A DNA stretch of 37,397 nt from Streptomyces thinghirensis (lineage in GTDB: Bacteria; Actinomycetota; Actinomycetia; Streptomycetales; Streptomycetaceae), in assembly GCA_021502835.1 (NCBI GenBank), contig JAKFGP010000035.1, positions 1-37,397 on the forward strand. Direction: 5' to 3'. Numbering within the stretch: the stretch's first letter is position 1; each line of letters opens with the position of its first letter. The notes under the pieces were generated by a model, which saw only the letters and a program-made list of their open reading frames with translations, was not told where the DNA came from and did no database searches. The translations under genes were made by a program, and so were the position numbers. Below, piece by piece: positions 1 through 9,390 of this stretch.

Positions 1-15
1 CCGCGTGACGGCGCT

Positions 16-976
16 TCATGGGGCCGTGCGTCGTTTGAGCGGCTCCCACCAGGAACGGTTGTCCCGGTACCAGGCGACGGTCCCGGCCAGCCCGCCGCGA
101 AGTCGTGGCGGGGCGGCAGCCCAGTTCGTCGCGGCCCTTGCCCAGTCGACGCTGTAGCGCAGGTCGTGGCCCCTGCGGTCCTCGACCCGCACGACCCGGT
201 CCTGCTTGGGCGCCGCAGGCGTCGAGAGCGAGGCCGGTGAGGTCGCGCCGTCGCCGGTGCCGCTCTCCGATGTTGTACACCCGCCGGCCCGGCCCCCGGT
301 TCCACGAGGTCGACGCCCAGGCGCAGTGGTCACGACGCGGCCAGTCGCGGACGTTGCGGCCCGTCGCCGTAGAGCGGGACCCGTCGGCCGTCGGGAGAGG
401 TGGGTGACGAAGAGCGGCACGAGCTTCGGGGAACTGGTGCGGGCCGGCTGTTGGAGCACCTTGTCACCGTACGTCCAGGCCGTGGGTGCGGTGGCAATGA
501 GAGGCCAGCAGGTCGCCCGACGCCTCGAGGCGGAGTACGGGGGAGCTCGGCCGCAACGGGGTGCTCCTCGGTGGCCGAGCCGGGAGTCGACGGAGCCGTA
601 GACCCGTCGGTGGAGAGCGCACTGGCGCAACCGACGCCGTGGCGCAGGGCCGCGTCCAGCAAGGCCCGGGGTGCCGGATCACGCCCGTGAGGACGAACTC
701 GGCGGCGTCGGATCGAGCGGGTCCACGTGGGACTCGGCGGCGAAGTGCACCACCCAGCCGGCCTCACATCAGCTTGTCCACGAGTGTGGCGTCGCGGATG
801 TCCCCGTGCACGAACCTGGAAGCCGGGGTGGCCGAGGTCGAGGTTGTCGAGGCTGCCCGCGCAGGTGAGGCCGTCCAGGACCGTGATCCGCGGTGGCTCG
901 GGCGCGCCGGGGCGAGGAGCGTCCGGACGTACCGGGAGCCGATGAACTGGGCGGCGCCGGTGACCAGAAGGTTCAT
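16..976 (-). CDS. rfbB: dTDP-glucose 4,6-dehydratase (frame-broken)
   Basis: NAD-dependent short-chain dehydratase that converts dTDP-glucose to dTDP-4-keto-6-deoxyglucose, the entry step to dTDP-rhamnose and other deoxysugars. The N-terminus reads MNLLVTGAAQFIGS, a Rossmann TGxxGxxG motif, from the ATG at 974-976. It is followed across frames by VLDGLTCAGSLDNL, a FVHGDIRD segment, a VHFAAESHVDRSI-like stretch, an STD segment and a YSAS segment that holds the catalytic Tyr. The C-terminus reads TVAWYRDNRSWWEPLKRR, typical of the Streptomyces StrE/RfbB type. At about 320 residues it fits the family (about 325). At least four frame changes occur with motifs preserved, so I infer sequencing indels. 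No other deoxysugar gene is visible; partners may lie beyond the left edge. Confidence 0.88.
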
Positions 977-1163
977 GGACGCAAGCTGCGCCTTGCCGGC
1001 GTCGGAGGGAACGACGGTACGGGACGCCCCCGACGTTACCGGCGTGCCCTTCGCGTGGTCCGCGACCGGCCTGACGCGCACCGCGCCGGCACCTGGCCGG
1101 CGCGCTGGGCGGCTTCCTCACCCCCGCGCCGGGCCCCGCCCCTGACGATGTTCGACTCTGGCC

Positions 1164-1308
1164 CTATTGCGGTGCGCGTGCGACGTTGCCGTCCTCGACC
1201 GCCGGTGGTCCAGGTGCGCATGGCGCCCTGCTCCCGCAGGCGGCGGGCTTTCGACCAGCCTGTCTCCAGGCGACGGACAACGGGTTTCTCGCTGGTGTCC
1301 GTGGTCAC
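1164..1308 (-). CDS. Possible small hypothetical protein
   Basis: A GTG at 1306-1308 opens MTTDTSEKPVVRRLETGW, a basic and charged peptide. It can run to a TAG at 1164-1166 if one frame change is allowed near ARTWT/VEDGNVARAPQ. A purine-rich GAAGGG lies about 12 bases upstream of the GTG. The length would be about 48 residues. I do not recognise the family. It lies between the CBS-domain gene and the dehydratase on the same strand. Amino-acid composition and placement make it plausible, but no conserved motif supports it, and it could be a chance ORF. Confidence 0.3.
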
Positions 1309-1392
1309 GATGCATCATCACCCTTCTGCGTCCGGTGCCGTAGCCGTCGCGGGTCCCCGGCCGTGACTCCGTGAACACCGGGCGCTGGCGCC

Positions 1393-1813
1393 CTACGGGT
1401 TGGAGCGGGCACGCTGATGTCGCCCAGCGCCGACTCCGGGTGCGCTCCGATGGCCAGGTCTCCGGGGAGACGATGCCGACGGGGCGTCCGTCGTCGACGA
1501 CCGGGACACGTCGTACGCAGCGTGCTCGCGCATCAGCTCGACGGCGTGGTTCAGCTCGTCGTCGGACCGCACGGTCACCACGTCGTGCTGCACGCGCCGG
1601 CCACGGTGGTCTGCTCCGGGTCACCACCACCGCGACGGACCGGACCACCCAGGTCACGGTCGGGTGACCAGGCCGCGCAGTTCGTCGCCGTCCGTGACGA
1701 GGACGGCGCCGAGGTCCTGGTCGCGCATGATACGGAGCCACCGCGGTGACGAGGTCTGCGGCTCCACGGTCACCGGGGCGCCGGTCATGATGCTCGCGGA
1801 CGTCCTGGGTCAT
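1393..1813 (-). CDS. CBS-domain protein (frame-broken)
   Basis: A small protein of about 140 residues made of a tandem CBS pair, which in other proteins binds adenine nucleotides. Reading across frames gives SIMTGAPVTVEPQTS, then IMRDQDLGAVLVTDGDEL, LVTDRDL-like, VVTVRSDDELNHAVELMREH, VPVVDDGRPVGIVS and SALGDISVPAP near the end. These are the M-x-x-V-x-V, DxGAxxV and RxxPVVDxGxxVGIV signatures of CBS repeats. The start is the ATG at 1811-1813, and the end is a TAG at 1393-1395 in the last frame. Stand-alone CBS proteins are common in Streptomyces and mostly of unknown partner. No operon partner is evident here; the next gene upstream is the SpoIIE phosphatase on the same strand, 73 bp away. 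Confidence 0.75.
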
Positions 1814-1886
1814 GCTGTCGCGATCCCTCGTTCCCTCGCGCTCGTGGTCTTGGCCCGCCGGGTACCCGGCGAAGCAGCACCGGCAC

Positions 1887-4411
1887 CTACTTCGGGGCGT
1901 GGCGCAGGGGGATCTCGCTCCAGACCTGCTTACCGCCGCTGACCGGCAGCGTCCCCCACGTCGCCGATGTCGAAAACGCGCTCGACTCGACGAGGAGGAT
2001 GCCGCGTCCGCCCGTCGCCTCCCAGCCGATGCTGGTCGGCTTGACGGGCGTACGGGGCGAGGCGTCGGCGACCGCGACGCCGCAGCCGGGCGCCGATCAG
2101 AGAGGGGTGAGGTCGAGGCAGAACGCGCCGTCGGTTTGCACGAGGGCGTTGGTGACCAGCTCGGAGATGATCAGGAGACGCCGTCGATGGTCGTCGTCCG
2201 GCACCTGGCCACAGGGGCGCAGGGTGGCGGCGGGTGAAGCGGCGGGGCGTGCCGCACGGCCTCGAGCAGCCGCCACGCCGCCCAGCTCTCCCGCAGCGGG
2301 CGCAGGGCCGTGCCGTCGTAGCGCACCAGCAGCAGGAAGCCACGTCGCGCTCCAGCGGGCGTCGCCGAGCAGGGCGTCGGCGACGAGCCCGGGTGGGCGG
2401 GGCCGGAGGGGCGGCCGCCAGGGCGTGCGCGAACCGGTCCATGCCCTCGTCGATGTCGGCGTCGTGGGACTCCACCTGAGGCCGTCCGTGGCGTGAGGCC
2501 GATCAGCGTGCCGGGCTGCACCCGCAGCGGACCTCATCCGGGAAGTCGGCACCGTACCACCACGCTCAGCGGCGGAGCCGCCCCTCCACCTCCGCGATCT
2601 CCGCTGTCGTGCCCGTCGGAGTGGCGCAGTACCGGCGGCAGATGTCCGGCCCGGACGCACCAGGCGGAGCCCTCCTCCATGTCGAGGTCGGGCGTAGACG
2701 CAGGTGGCGGGAGATAAAGCCGCTCCATGTCCGCGGCGTCGGGTTGGCGTGGGAGACGACCACACGTCCGGCGGGATGGCCCTCGACGGCGGCGCGCAGG
2801 GCCGTGCGCATTCGGCCCATGAGGGGTGGCGGCGCCGGCGCTGTGGCCCTGGACGTCGCCGATGATGAGGCGACGTGGTGGTCGGGCAGCGGGATCACGT
2901 CGTACCAGTCGCCGCCCAGCTCCAGTCCGGCGGTGCTGGGCAGGTAGCGGGTTATCTGGGCACGCGCCGGGCAGCTTCGGCAGGCGGCGCGGGAGCAGCT
3001 GGCGCTGGCGGCGCCGACGAGTTCGTGCTCCGCGTCGAAGGCGCGGGCGCGCATCAGGGGCCCGTCCGGCGAGGCCGGCGGGAGGCGGTGAGCAGGGCGC
3101 GTTCGTCAGCCGAAGTCGTGCGGGGTGTCCCAGCCGATCAGACAGGCGCCGGGCTGGGCGACCGCCGGCGGGCAGCGGCAGGACGGCGAGACCGCCGGGG
3201 CCGACGTCGGCGAGGCGTTCCAGGTCGCCGGTGCCGGCGGGCCAGATCCGCCTCGCCCTCACGGAGCGCGGCGGCGAGGGTGGGTACGGCCCGTACGGGC
3301 GCGCTCGGCCACTCGGTGCGCCACCCAGCCGCCACAGCTCGGGCCGGACTCGGGCTCTGGCGGTCGAGGACGGTGACCGACGAGCCGGTCGTTCTCCAGC
3401 TCGCGTTAGCGCGATCCGGTCGGCGCGCGGCGCTGCCTGCGCAGCGCGGGCGATCCACGGCCTGGCCCCGACGTCCCCGACGGGTGCCGGCGGTGGCGAG
3501 CGCGGGCGGCCAGGCGCTTGGACGCGGGCCGCACGTCGGTCACGTCGGGGCGCAGGGTGGAGGCGTCGGCGACGGGCCACCGACGAGACGGGCCGGGTTG
3601 CCTCCGCCGCCAGCGCGCTCGTCCGTCGCTCAGGCGGAGCCACTTGCGGCCGGCCGGTCGGCTGGAGCGCCCGGAACTGGAGCTCGCGGTCACCGATGGT
3701 ATGTGGTCGGCCTCCGCCCACCACGGCATCAGCGAGGGCAGGTCCTCAAGCACGGTCGAGGCCGAGCAGCGTCTCGACCTGTTCCGTCGAACTCGCCCGG
3801 GGCGAGTCCAGAACGAGGGCGCAGGATGTCGTCGCCGATCCTCGACCCGGCCGGTGTCGCCAGGGCCGGGGGTGAAGGCGCCCGGTTGCAGTTCCCCGCC
3901 TCGGCGCGACGCGGCGGGGCGGGGCAGGTCCGGCGTAGGCGATCGGTTCTGAGGCTGGGGCCCGGTCGTCGCCCGTCGAAGCCTTGCGGGCGTTCGGTCC
4001 GGGGCAGGAGGCGCACCGCCGTCCACGTGCACGGGCAGGGTGGCGAGGGAGAAGCCGCCTGCCAGGCGGCGCCGCGAACTCCGGCCGATCGGCTGAACTC
4101 CTCAAGTCCAGAGCCAGACCGGCTGCCGCCGCGGTGGGCGTCGGCGACCGGGGAGCCGCCGGACGCGGGGTAGCTGTCGCGCACGCCGTACAGGATCCAT
4201 CGGCGCACCACCGCCGACTCGACCCGGGCAGAGCAGCTCCCGGTTCTCGCCCCAGGCGTAGAGGGCGGCGAAGGAGGCGCCCGCGAGGACCAGCGCCTGT
4301 TCGAGGACGCGGCGCAGCCGCTCGCCCGGGTCCGGGCCGGACGCTCGCCTTCAGGGCACCCTCGGCACGCAGCGTCCTCGATCCGCGTTCCGCAACGCCC
4401 TCACTGACCAC
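1887..4411 (-). CDS. GAF-SpoIIE phosphatase with HATPase domain (frame-broken)
   Basis: A large signalling protein of about 840 residues. The N-terminal part contains a GAF-like segment (QALVLAGASFAALYAWGENR). A second GAF-like segment follows (ERLADVGPGGLAVLPLPAGG). The PP2C/SpoIIE phosphatase core reads YLPSTAGLELGGDWYDVIPL, then IGDVQGHS and LMGRMRTALRA, and its GDWYD and GDVQGH motifs supply metal-binding aspartates. The C-terminus is an anti-sigma-type ATPase domain (LIISELVTNALV, then GGRGILLVES) ending in SEIPLRHAPK at TAG 1887-1889. Such proteins usually dephosphorylate STAS anti-sigma antagonists in partner-switching. No STAS or sigma gene is adjacent. Many frame changes occur. The GTG start at 4409-4411 is tentative. 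The gene is divergent from another SpoIIE protein. Confidence 0.85.
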
Positions 4412-4600
4412 GCCGCCATTGAGCGCTTATGGGACACCTGCGCAGCTGCGGGACGGGGAACCGGCGAGCGGACGCGATGGAAGGGCTCGCGGGCGCGGTG
4501 CGGGCCGGGCCCCGGCGCGGGGGTGAGACACCCCGCGCAGCACGCACCGAACGATGCCGATATGGCGCTCGCCGTGCGCGGCGGGCCCCGGGGAGGAGAT
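4412..4600. other. Intergenic region between divergent SpoIIE genes
   Basis: About 190 bases separate the two proposed starts and should hold both promoters. I see no clear palindromic operator or canonical -10/-35 pair. The exact borders are uncertain because both N-termini are affected by frame changes. Confidence 0.4.
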
Positions 4601-6820
4601 TTGGAGCCGGGGCCCACGGGCGCCGCCGTGCGGGAGGTAGGTCGGCGTGTCCCCGCGACGATCGGTCGAGCATCACCCGTTGGCTCGTGGACGCGAGGCG
4701 TCCGGGCGGTCACCCGGTGCTGTCCCGCGCTGGCCGCGATGATGGGGACGGTCCATTCCGCCCACTCCGGGGCGGTGTACCTGCTCGGTGCCGATCCTCC
4801 GGTGCTGGAGATGGCGCCGTGGCGGGGCTTGCCGAGGGGCGTTCGCGGCGCCCGGATCGGTGACGCTGCACGCGCGGGTCCCGGCGGCGGCACCGCGGTG
4901 CGTGGGCGGCGGCTGATCTGGGTCGGCGACGAGCGGGAGATGGCGCGGCGGTATCCCCGGGTCGCGGTCGTCCTGCCCTATCCGTTCGCGCTGGTCGCGC
5001 TGCCGGTCGCTGACCGGGTCCACCGCGTACGCGCGGCTCTTCATCTGGCCCGGGCACGCGTACCCCGGCGCTGTCGGACCCGGGAACGCGACCATCTGAC
5101 GGCGGCCTGCGAGCGCCTGGCGGTGCGGCTGGAGCGGGCGGCCGCGGCCAGAGTGTCCCCGCACACCCCGAGCCCGATCTGCTGGCCGCCCCGGTGGTCG
5201 GCGGCGCGCCGGGCACGCTCGGCTCGCCTGGAGGCGTGCTGGATGGTGGGGCGCCTGCCGTACGGGCTGTGCTCCCTCGACCTACGGGCGGGTCGGCTTC
5301 GCCAACCCGGCGGCGGCCGAGCTCCTGGACGTACCGGTCGCCGGACTGCTGGGCACGCAGTTGTGGACGTCGGTGCCGTGGCTCCAACGACCCGAACGTA
5401 CGAGGACGCGGCACCGGGCCGCGCTGTTCAGCCAGCACACGCCCACGTCCTTCGTCGCGTTGCGTCCGCCCGGCGACTGGCTGTCGTTCCGGCTGTAGCC
5501 GCGACCCCGGACCGGGCTCAGCGTCCGCATCGCGCCGGGCCCGGGGCGTGTCGCGGCGGGGCCCCGCCGAGCCGGTACCGGACGAGGGCGCCCTCAGCCA
5601 GCGCTGGTGACCATCTCCCCAGGTGGTCAGTGACCGCGCGCTGTCCGAGGCGGTGGGTGTGCAGGACGTGGTGCAGCTGATCGCGGACGAGATCGCCCCC
5701 GACCGTGGGCGGCCAGGGCCTGCCGATGTCCTCGGCTCGCGGGCCGGCCGGCTTGACGTCCTGGGGCACCGCGGCTATCCGGACTTGGCGCACCGCGAAC
5801 GCTTCGACGGTACGCCGCTCACCGAGCGGATCCCGGGCGCGCAGGTCCTCCGTACGGGGGGTGCCCGCGTTCTTCGAGTCCTGGGAGCAGCTGGAGCGTC
5901 TGGTACCCGGCGCGCGACGGGTACGCACGACGGCTTCGCGGCCTGGGCCTTCCCTCTGCGCTGATCGCCTCGGGGCGGCCGGTGGGCACCTGTGTGCTCG
6001 CTTCACGAGCGGCCGCACTCTTCACGACGGAGGAGCGGGCGATCCTGACCAGCCTGGCCGGGCTGGTGGCGCAGGCCCTGGACCGCGCCCCCGCTCTACG
6101 ACGCGAAACACCGGCTGGCTCACGGGCTGCAGGAGGCGCTGCTGCCGCACTCGCTGCCCGCGCGCTGGCCGGTATCGAGGCCGCCGCCCCCTTATCTGCC
6201 GGCCACCCGGGGCATGGACATCGGCGGCGACTTTACGACCTGGTGCCGGCCCGGGGCACGGCGGCGGCGGTGATCGGGGACGTCCAGGGGCACAACGTGA
6301 CGCGGCCGGGCTGATGGGGGCGGGTCCGCACCGCGTGTCCCGCGCGTACACGGCCGTCGGCCAGGCGCCCGAGGAGGTGGTGCGCAGCACCAACCCGGCT
6401 GCTGATCGGCCTCGGGACCGAGCTGTTCGTCAAGCGCTCTGTACCTGCGGCTCGACCCGGGGCGCGGGCGGGCGGTACTGGCCCGCGCGGGTCATCCGCC
6501 GCCGCTGTTGCGCCGCCCGGACGGGCAGGTCGGGGTGCTGGAAGTCCCCGGCGGCCCCCTGCTGGGCATCGACCCCCGGCCGAGTACCCCCGCACGGAGG
6601 TCGCCCTCGCCCCCGGCTCCTGCTCGCCCTCTACACCGACGGCCTGGTGGAGTCCCCCGACGTCGACTTCGAGGACGCCCTCGCCGACCTGGCCCACCGG
6701 CTGTCCGAGGCCGGGGATCTGCCGCTGGACGAACTCGCCGACCATCTGGTGCGGCACGAGGCGGGCGCGGAGGAACGCCCCGACGACATCGCACTGATGC
6801 TGCTGCGGGCACGCGACTGA
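4601..6820 (+). CDS. GAF-PAS-GAF-SpoIIE phosphatase (frame-broken)
   Basis: A sensor phosphatase of about 740 residues. The first GAF-like domain reads SGAVYLLGADPPVLEMA, then LIWVGDEREMARRYPRVAVV and LPYPFALVALPV. A PAS domain follows (VGFANPAAAELLDVPVAGLLG, near 5300 across frames). A second GAF comes next (VGVQDVVQLIADEIAP to GTCVLASRAA). The PP2C/SpoIIE domain reads HRLAHGLQEALLPHSLPA, MDIGGDFYDLVPA, VIGDVQGHN, ARAGHPPP, LLALYTDGLVES and PDDIALMLLRARD. No HATPase domain is present, unlike its divergent neighbour. The TTG at 4601 has GGAGGA just upstream and is in frame with the first GAF; an earlier GTG at 4523 is an alternative. The stop is at 6818-6820. Confidence 0.85.
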
Positions 6821-6964
6821 CGGCGGGCGCCTGGCCGGCGGACGTCGCGCCTCGCTGGCGGGGGCGGGGCTGGGGGGTGGGACGGGGGCCGGCATGTGGC
6901 CGGCTCGTGTTGCGCGGGCGCAGGGCACCGGTGCGGGCGCGGGCCCGCGGTGCTGACAGCGCGG

Positions 6965-6997
6965 CGGTCCGGTCCTCCCGCCGGAGGGGCCGGACCG
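6965..6997. terminator. Strong hairpin between convergent genes
   Basis: Arms CGGTCCGG and CCGGACCG (8 bp) enclose an inner CCTCC/GGAGG stem. It lies between the plus-strand phosphatase (ends 6820) and the minus-strand protease (ends 7072), so it can serve both strands. No T-tract is present, as is common in Streptomyces terminators. Confidence 0.75.
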
Positions 6998-7000
6998 CTC

Positions 7001-7036
7001 ACCGCCGACCGGTTCTCGAGGGAGCCGGTCGGTGGT
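7001..7036. terminator. Second hairpin between convergent genes
   Basis: Arms ACCGCCGACCGG and CCGGTCGGTGGT pair over 12 bp with one mismatch around a 12-base loop. It lies directly beside the 6965-6997 hairpin, giving a tandem terminator in front of the protease stop codon. Confidence 0.7.
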
Positions 7037-7071
7037 TCCCGAGCCTGTGCCGGAGGTGCGGGGCCTTCGAA

Positions 7072-8468
7072 TCAGCCGGTCAGGCCGGAGCCGTCCCCGC
7101 TGCCGGTGCCCGTGCCGCCACCGGCGTTCCCGACACCGGCACCGTCACCTGCATTCCCGACACCGGCACCGTCACCTGCATCCCCGGCGCCGGCGTCCTC
7201 GCCGCCCGCCTCGTCACCGCCGCCGACGGCGTCGCCGCCCCCGGCCTCTTCCCCGCCTGCCTGGTCGCCGGCGCCGGCGTCCTCGCCGCCCGCCTGGTCA
7301 CCCGCGCCGCCGGCCTCCCTCGCCCGGCGCCGCCCGCCGCGTCGCCGCCGAGGGTGGCGCCGACGGCCCTCCAGGGCCGTGGTGACCGGCTGGAAGAAGG
7401 TCTCGCCGCCGACGCGCAGTCGCCGCTGCCGCCGGAGGTGAGGCCGATCGCGAGGCCTGTCCTCGGTGAAGAGGGAGCCGCCGCTGTCGCCCGGTTCGGC
7501 GCAGACGTCGGTCTGTATCGAGGCCGGTGACGGTGCCGCCGTGGTAGTTGACGGTGGCGTCCAGGCCGAGGACCTGGCCGTCGGCCAGTCCGGTCGTACT
7601 GCCCATGCGGAAGACCTGCTGCCCGACCGTCGCCTCCGAGGCCTGGCTGATCTGGACGACTGGTCCCCGAGGTTGACCTCGCTCGGCGCCTCGGTGGCCG
7701 GGTCGTCGTACTTGACCAGCGCGAAGTCGCCCTCGCCGGGGAAGACCGCCTGGTCGACGGTGGCGATCGGCTGCCCGTCCTGCGCGTCGGACCATGGTCG
7801 TCCGCGACGCCGCAGTGACCGGCCAGTCAGGAAGGCGGGTGACCCGTCGCCCGCGGTGACGTTGAAGCCGAGGGAGCAGCGCGCGCCGCCGCCGAAGATG
7901 GCGTCACCGCCCGACACGAAGGTCTTGAAGGTGCCCTGGGACTTCTTGATGGTCGCCATGCCGGAACCAGAGGCCCTCGACCGTGGACTCCAGCCGGTCC
8001 CAGTCGGCGCCGGTGACGGTGCTGTCGGCGGTCACCAGGATCTTGTTGGTGCGCGGGTCGATCGCCCACGAGGTGCCCGGGATGGTCGCCTCGGACTTCC
8101 AAGGTCTGCGCGCCGGTCCGCAAGCTCGCCCATGCTGTTGTCGACCTCGCGGACGTCCGCGCCCGCCTTCTTCGCCTGCACGATGACCTGGTTGTTGTCG
8201 CCGGGTACGACGTTAGACGACGAGCTGCTGCTCGCCGGCGTCGTAGTACGACCCGGCGAAGGCGTCGCCGAGCAGGCCGGCGAGCTGCGAGGCGAGATCC
8301 GACGCGTCCCCCGCCTTCAGGGTCCTCGGCGCCGCCGCGGCGTCGTCCGAGGATCCGCCGTCCTGCGAGGCGTTGGCGTTCGGCAGCAGGATGGCGGCCG
8401 CGCCGAGCGCCATCACCACCGCCTGCCGCCATCGCGGCCCTGCGCTTCGGAATTCGCTTGCGACTCAA
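7072..8468 (-). CDS. Secreted S1-family serine protease with acidic Gly-rich repeat tail
   Basis: A streptogrisin/alpha-lytic-type extracellular protease of about 465 residues. The TTG at 8466-8468 is preceded by AGGAGGTCGAGAAGG, an excellent RBS. The start reads MSRKRIPKRRAAMAA, then hydrophobic VVMALGAAAILL and cleavage near ANA. A pro-region includes LASQLAGLLGDAFAGSYYD and VVPGDNNQVIVQAKKAGADV. In the mature domain the triad is visible across frames: His in LAGHC (near 7815), Asp in EGDFALVKY and Ser in AEPGDSGGS. After VGGETFFQPVTTAL comes a low-complexity tail of AGGEDAGAGD-like units ending GSGLTG. Homologues often carry a binding domain after such a linker; here none follows. It diverges from the exported-peptide locus, 565 bp away. 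Confidence 0.88.
7131..7184 (-). repeat. Tandem 27-bp repeat in protease tail
   Basis: Two copies of a 27-bp unit (7131-7157 and 7158-7184) differ by one base and encode the nonapeptide GNAGDGAGV twice on the minus strand. The surrounding tail also repeats AGGEDAGAGD and AGDQAGGE-type units. It is coding slippage-prone DNA, with a partial third unit on the left. Confidence 0.8.
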
Positions 8469-8602
8469 CCTTCTCGACCTCCTGGGACGGGTCCGTGCCG
8501 CCGGTCCGGCGGCTGTTGGGGGGGCGTCTGGATGGCTGTTGGTACGCACGGGCCGGACCGGCCGTTCAATCCCGCCGGATCGCCACACTCCGCGTTCGCA
8601 CG

Positions 8603-8617
8603 GGAACGCTCTGTTCC
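8603..8617. promoter_or_regulatory. Inverted repeat GGAAC-N5-GTTCC
   Basis: Perfect 5-bp arms with a 5-base spacer, 135 bp upstream of the protease start. It could be a regulator site; the arms are short enough to be chance. Confidence 0.3.
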
Positions 8618-8832
8618 GATCACGGAGCGGAATCCATGCTTCAGCGAATCTGCACATCGAATGCTCAACCCGGTCATCCTCGTTGGGGATCTGCACAAAT
8701 CCGAAGCGCTCCGCACGTCTTTGGGGCGGGTGTGCCGGATTCGCCTCCGTACGGGCAAGGGGGTCGCACGGGACGATGTCGCGGCGCATGTGAAGAAGTC
8801 GCCGCGAAGGCGTGCGCGCACCTGCACGGTTG

Positions 8833-8846
8833 AACGCCCGGGCGTT
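8833..8846. promoter_or_regulatory. Perfect 14-bp palindrome, possible operator
   Basis: AACGCCCGGGCGTT is fully self-complementary. It sits about 190 bp upstream of the peptide gene and 365 bp upstream of the protease gene, in non-coding DNA. It is a candidate operator for either unit. Confidence 0.45.
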
Positions 8847-9033
8847 GCAAGTGCCCTGGTGGGACGGGGTGATTGATTGGAAGCGCGGACTGGCCGCGTG
8901 CTCGATCCATCGCACCGCGGGGCCGCGGAGGGCTCCGGGAGGGCGCCCGGCGCCGCGGTGTCGCGGCCGTCATCTGTCCCCAGAGGGGGCCGCTCCCCCC
9001 TCAGGAAATGGCTATACGAAGGGAAGTTCCATC

Positions 9034-9248
9034 ATGAACTCCACCCCCAGGTTGAGACCGTCGAGATCTCGGACGCCGACCTCGACAACGTCTCCGGCGG
9101 CCTGAACGTCAACGCCGTCGGCACCGTCACCGGCCTGGTGGACGGCATCGCCCCGGTCTCCGGCCTGCTCACCACCGCCGTCGGCACCGTCGAGGGTGTC
9201 ACCGGCCTGAACACGGCCCCGGTCACGGGCCTGGTCGCCGGTCTCTGA
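9034..9248 (+). CDS. Cys-free double-glycine-leader peptide, likely export substrate
   Basis: A small peptide of about 71 residues. The ATG at 9034 follows GAAGGGAAG. After one missing C in a C run the protein reads MNSTPQVETVEISDADLDN, then VSGG, a leader ending in a double glycine with acidic ISDADLDNVSGG, as in lantibiotic and Nif11-type leaders. The remaining 48 residues hold no Cys and are rich in Gly, Val, Thr and Ala. They form two similar halves, AVGTVTGLVDGIAPVSGLL and AVGTVEGVTGLNTAPVTGLV. The exporter genes downstream encode a C39 peptidase, which cuts after GG. In databases such peptides are often labelled type A2 lantipeptide, but without Cys it cannot form lanthionine. Function unknown. 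Confidence 0.85.
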
Positions 9249-9270
9249 TCGCGCCCATGTGTCCGCTTGA

Positions 9271-9297
9271 GTCCCGGAGCCCTCCAGGCTCCGGGAC
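9271..9297 (+). terminator. Hairpin between peptide gene and exporter genes
   Basis: Perfect 11-bp arms GTCCCGGAGCC and GGCTCCGGGAC with a 5-base loop, 22 bases after the peptide stop. It is probably an attenuating terminator that allows more peptide mRNA than exporter mRNA, a usual arrangement in bacteriocin operons. Confidence 0.8.
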
Positions 9298-9390
9298 CTC
9301 GGCCGTTCTTCCGCGGGCTTCTCCTGCGCCGCTCCTCCTCTGCGGCTTCTTCTCCGCGAGCTTCTCCGGAAACTCTGGGATACGTCCGAC

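Larger units (their letters stand above)
8469..9033. other. Divergent intergenic region of protease and peptide loci
   Basis: About 565 bases with no recognisable gene, between the protease start (minus) and the small-peptide start (plus). It is less GC-rich than its flanks around 8570-8720, consistent with promoter DNA. It contains an inverted repeat GGAAC-N5-GTTCC (8603-8617), a perfect 14-bp palindrome (8833-8846) and a GAGGGGG/CCCCCCTC hairpin (8983-9002) about 30 bases before the peptide start codon. I could not fix -10/-35 boxes. Confidence 0.5.

Noticed and set aside
8469..9033. Several short open frames in both strands upstream of the peptide gene
   Set aside because: None has a ribosome-binding site with a conserved or periodic sequence, and the region looks like promoter DNA.
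9034..9248. Lanthipeptide precursor
   Set aside because: The leader resembles one, but the core has no Cys and no lanthionine synthetase is nearby.
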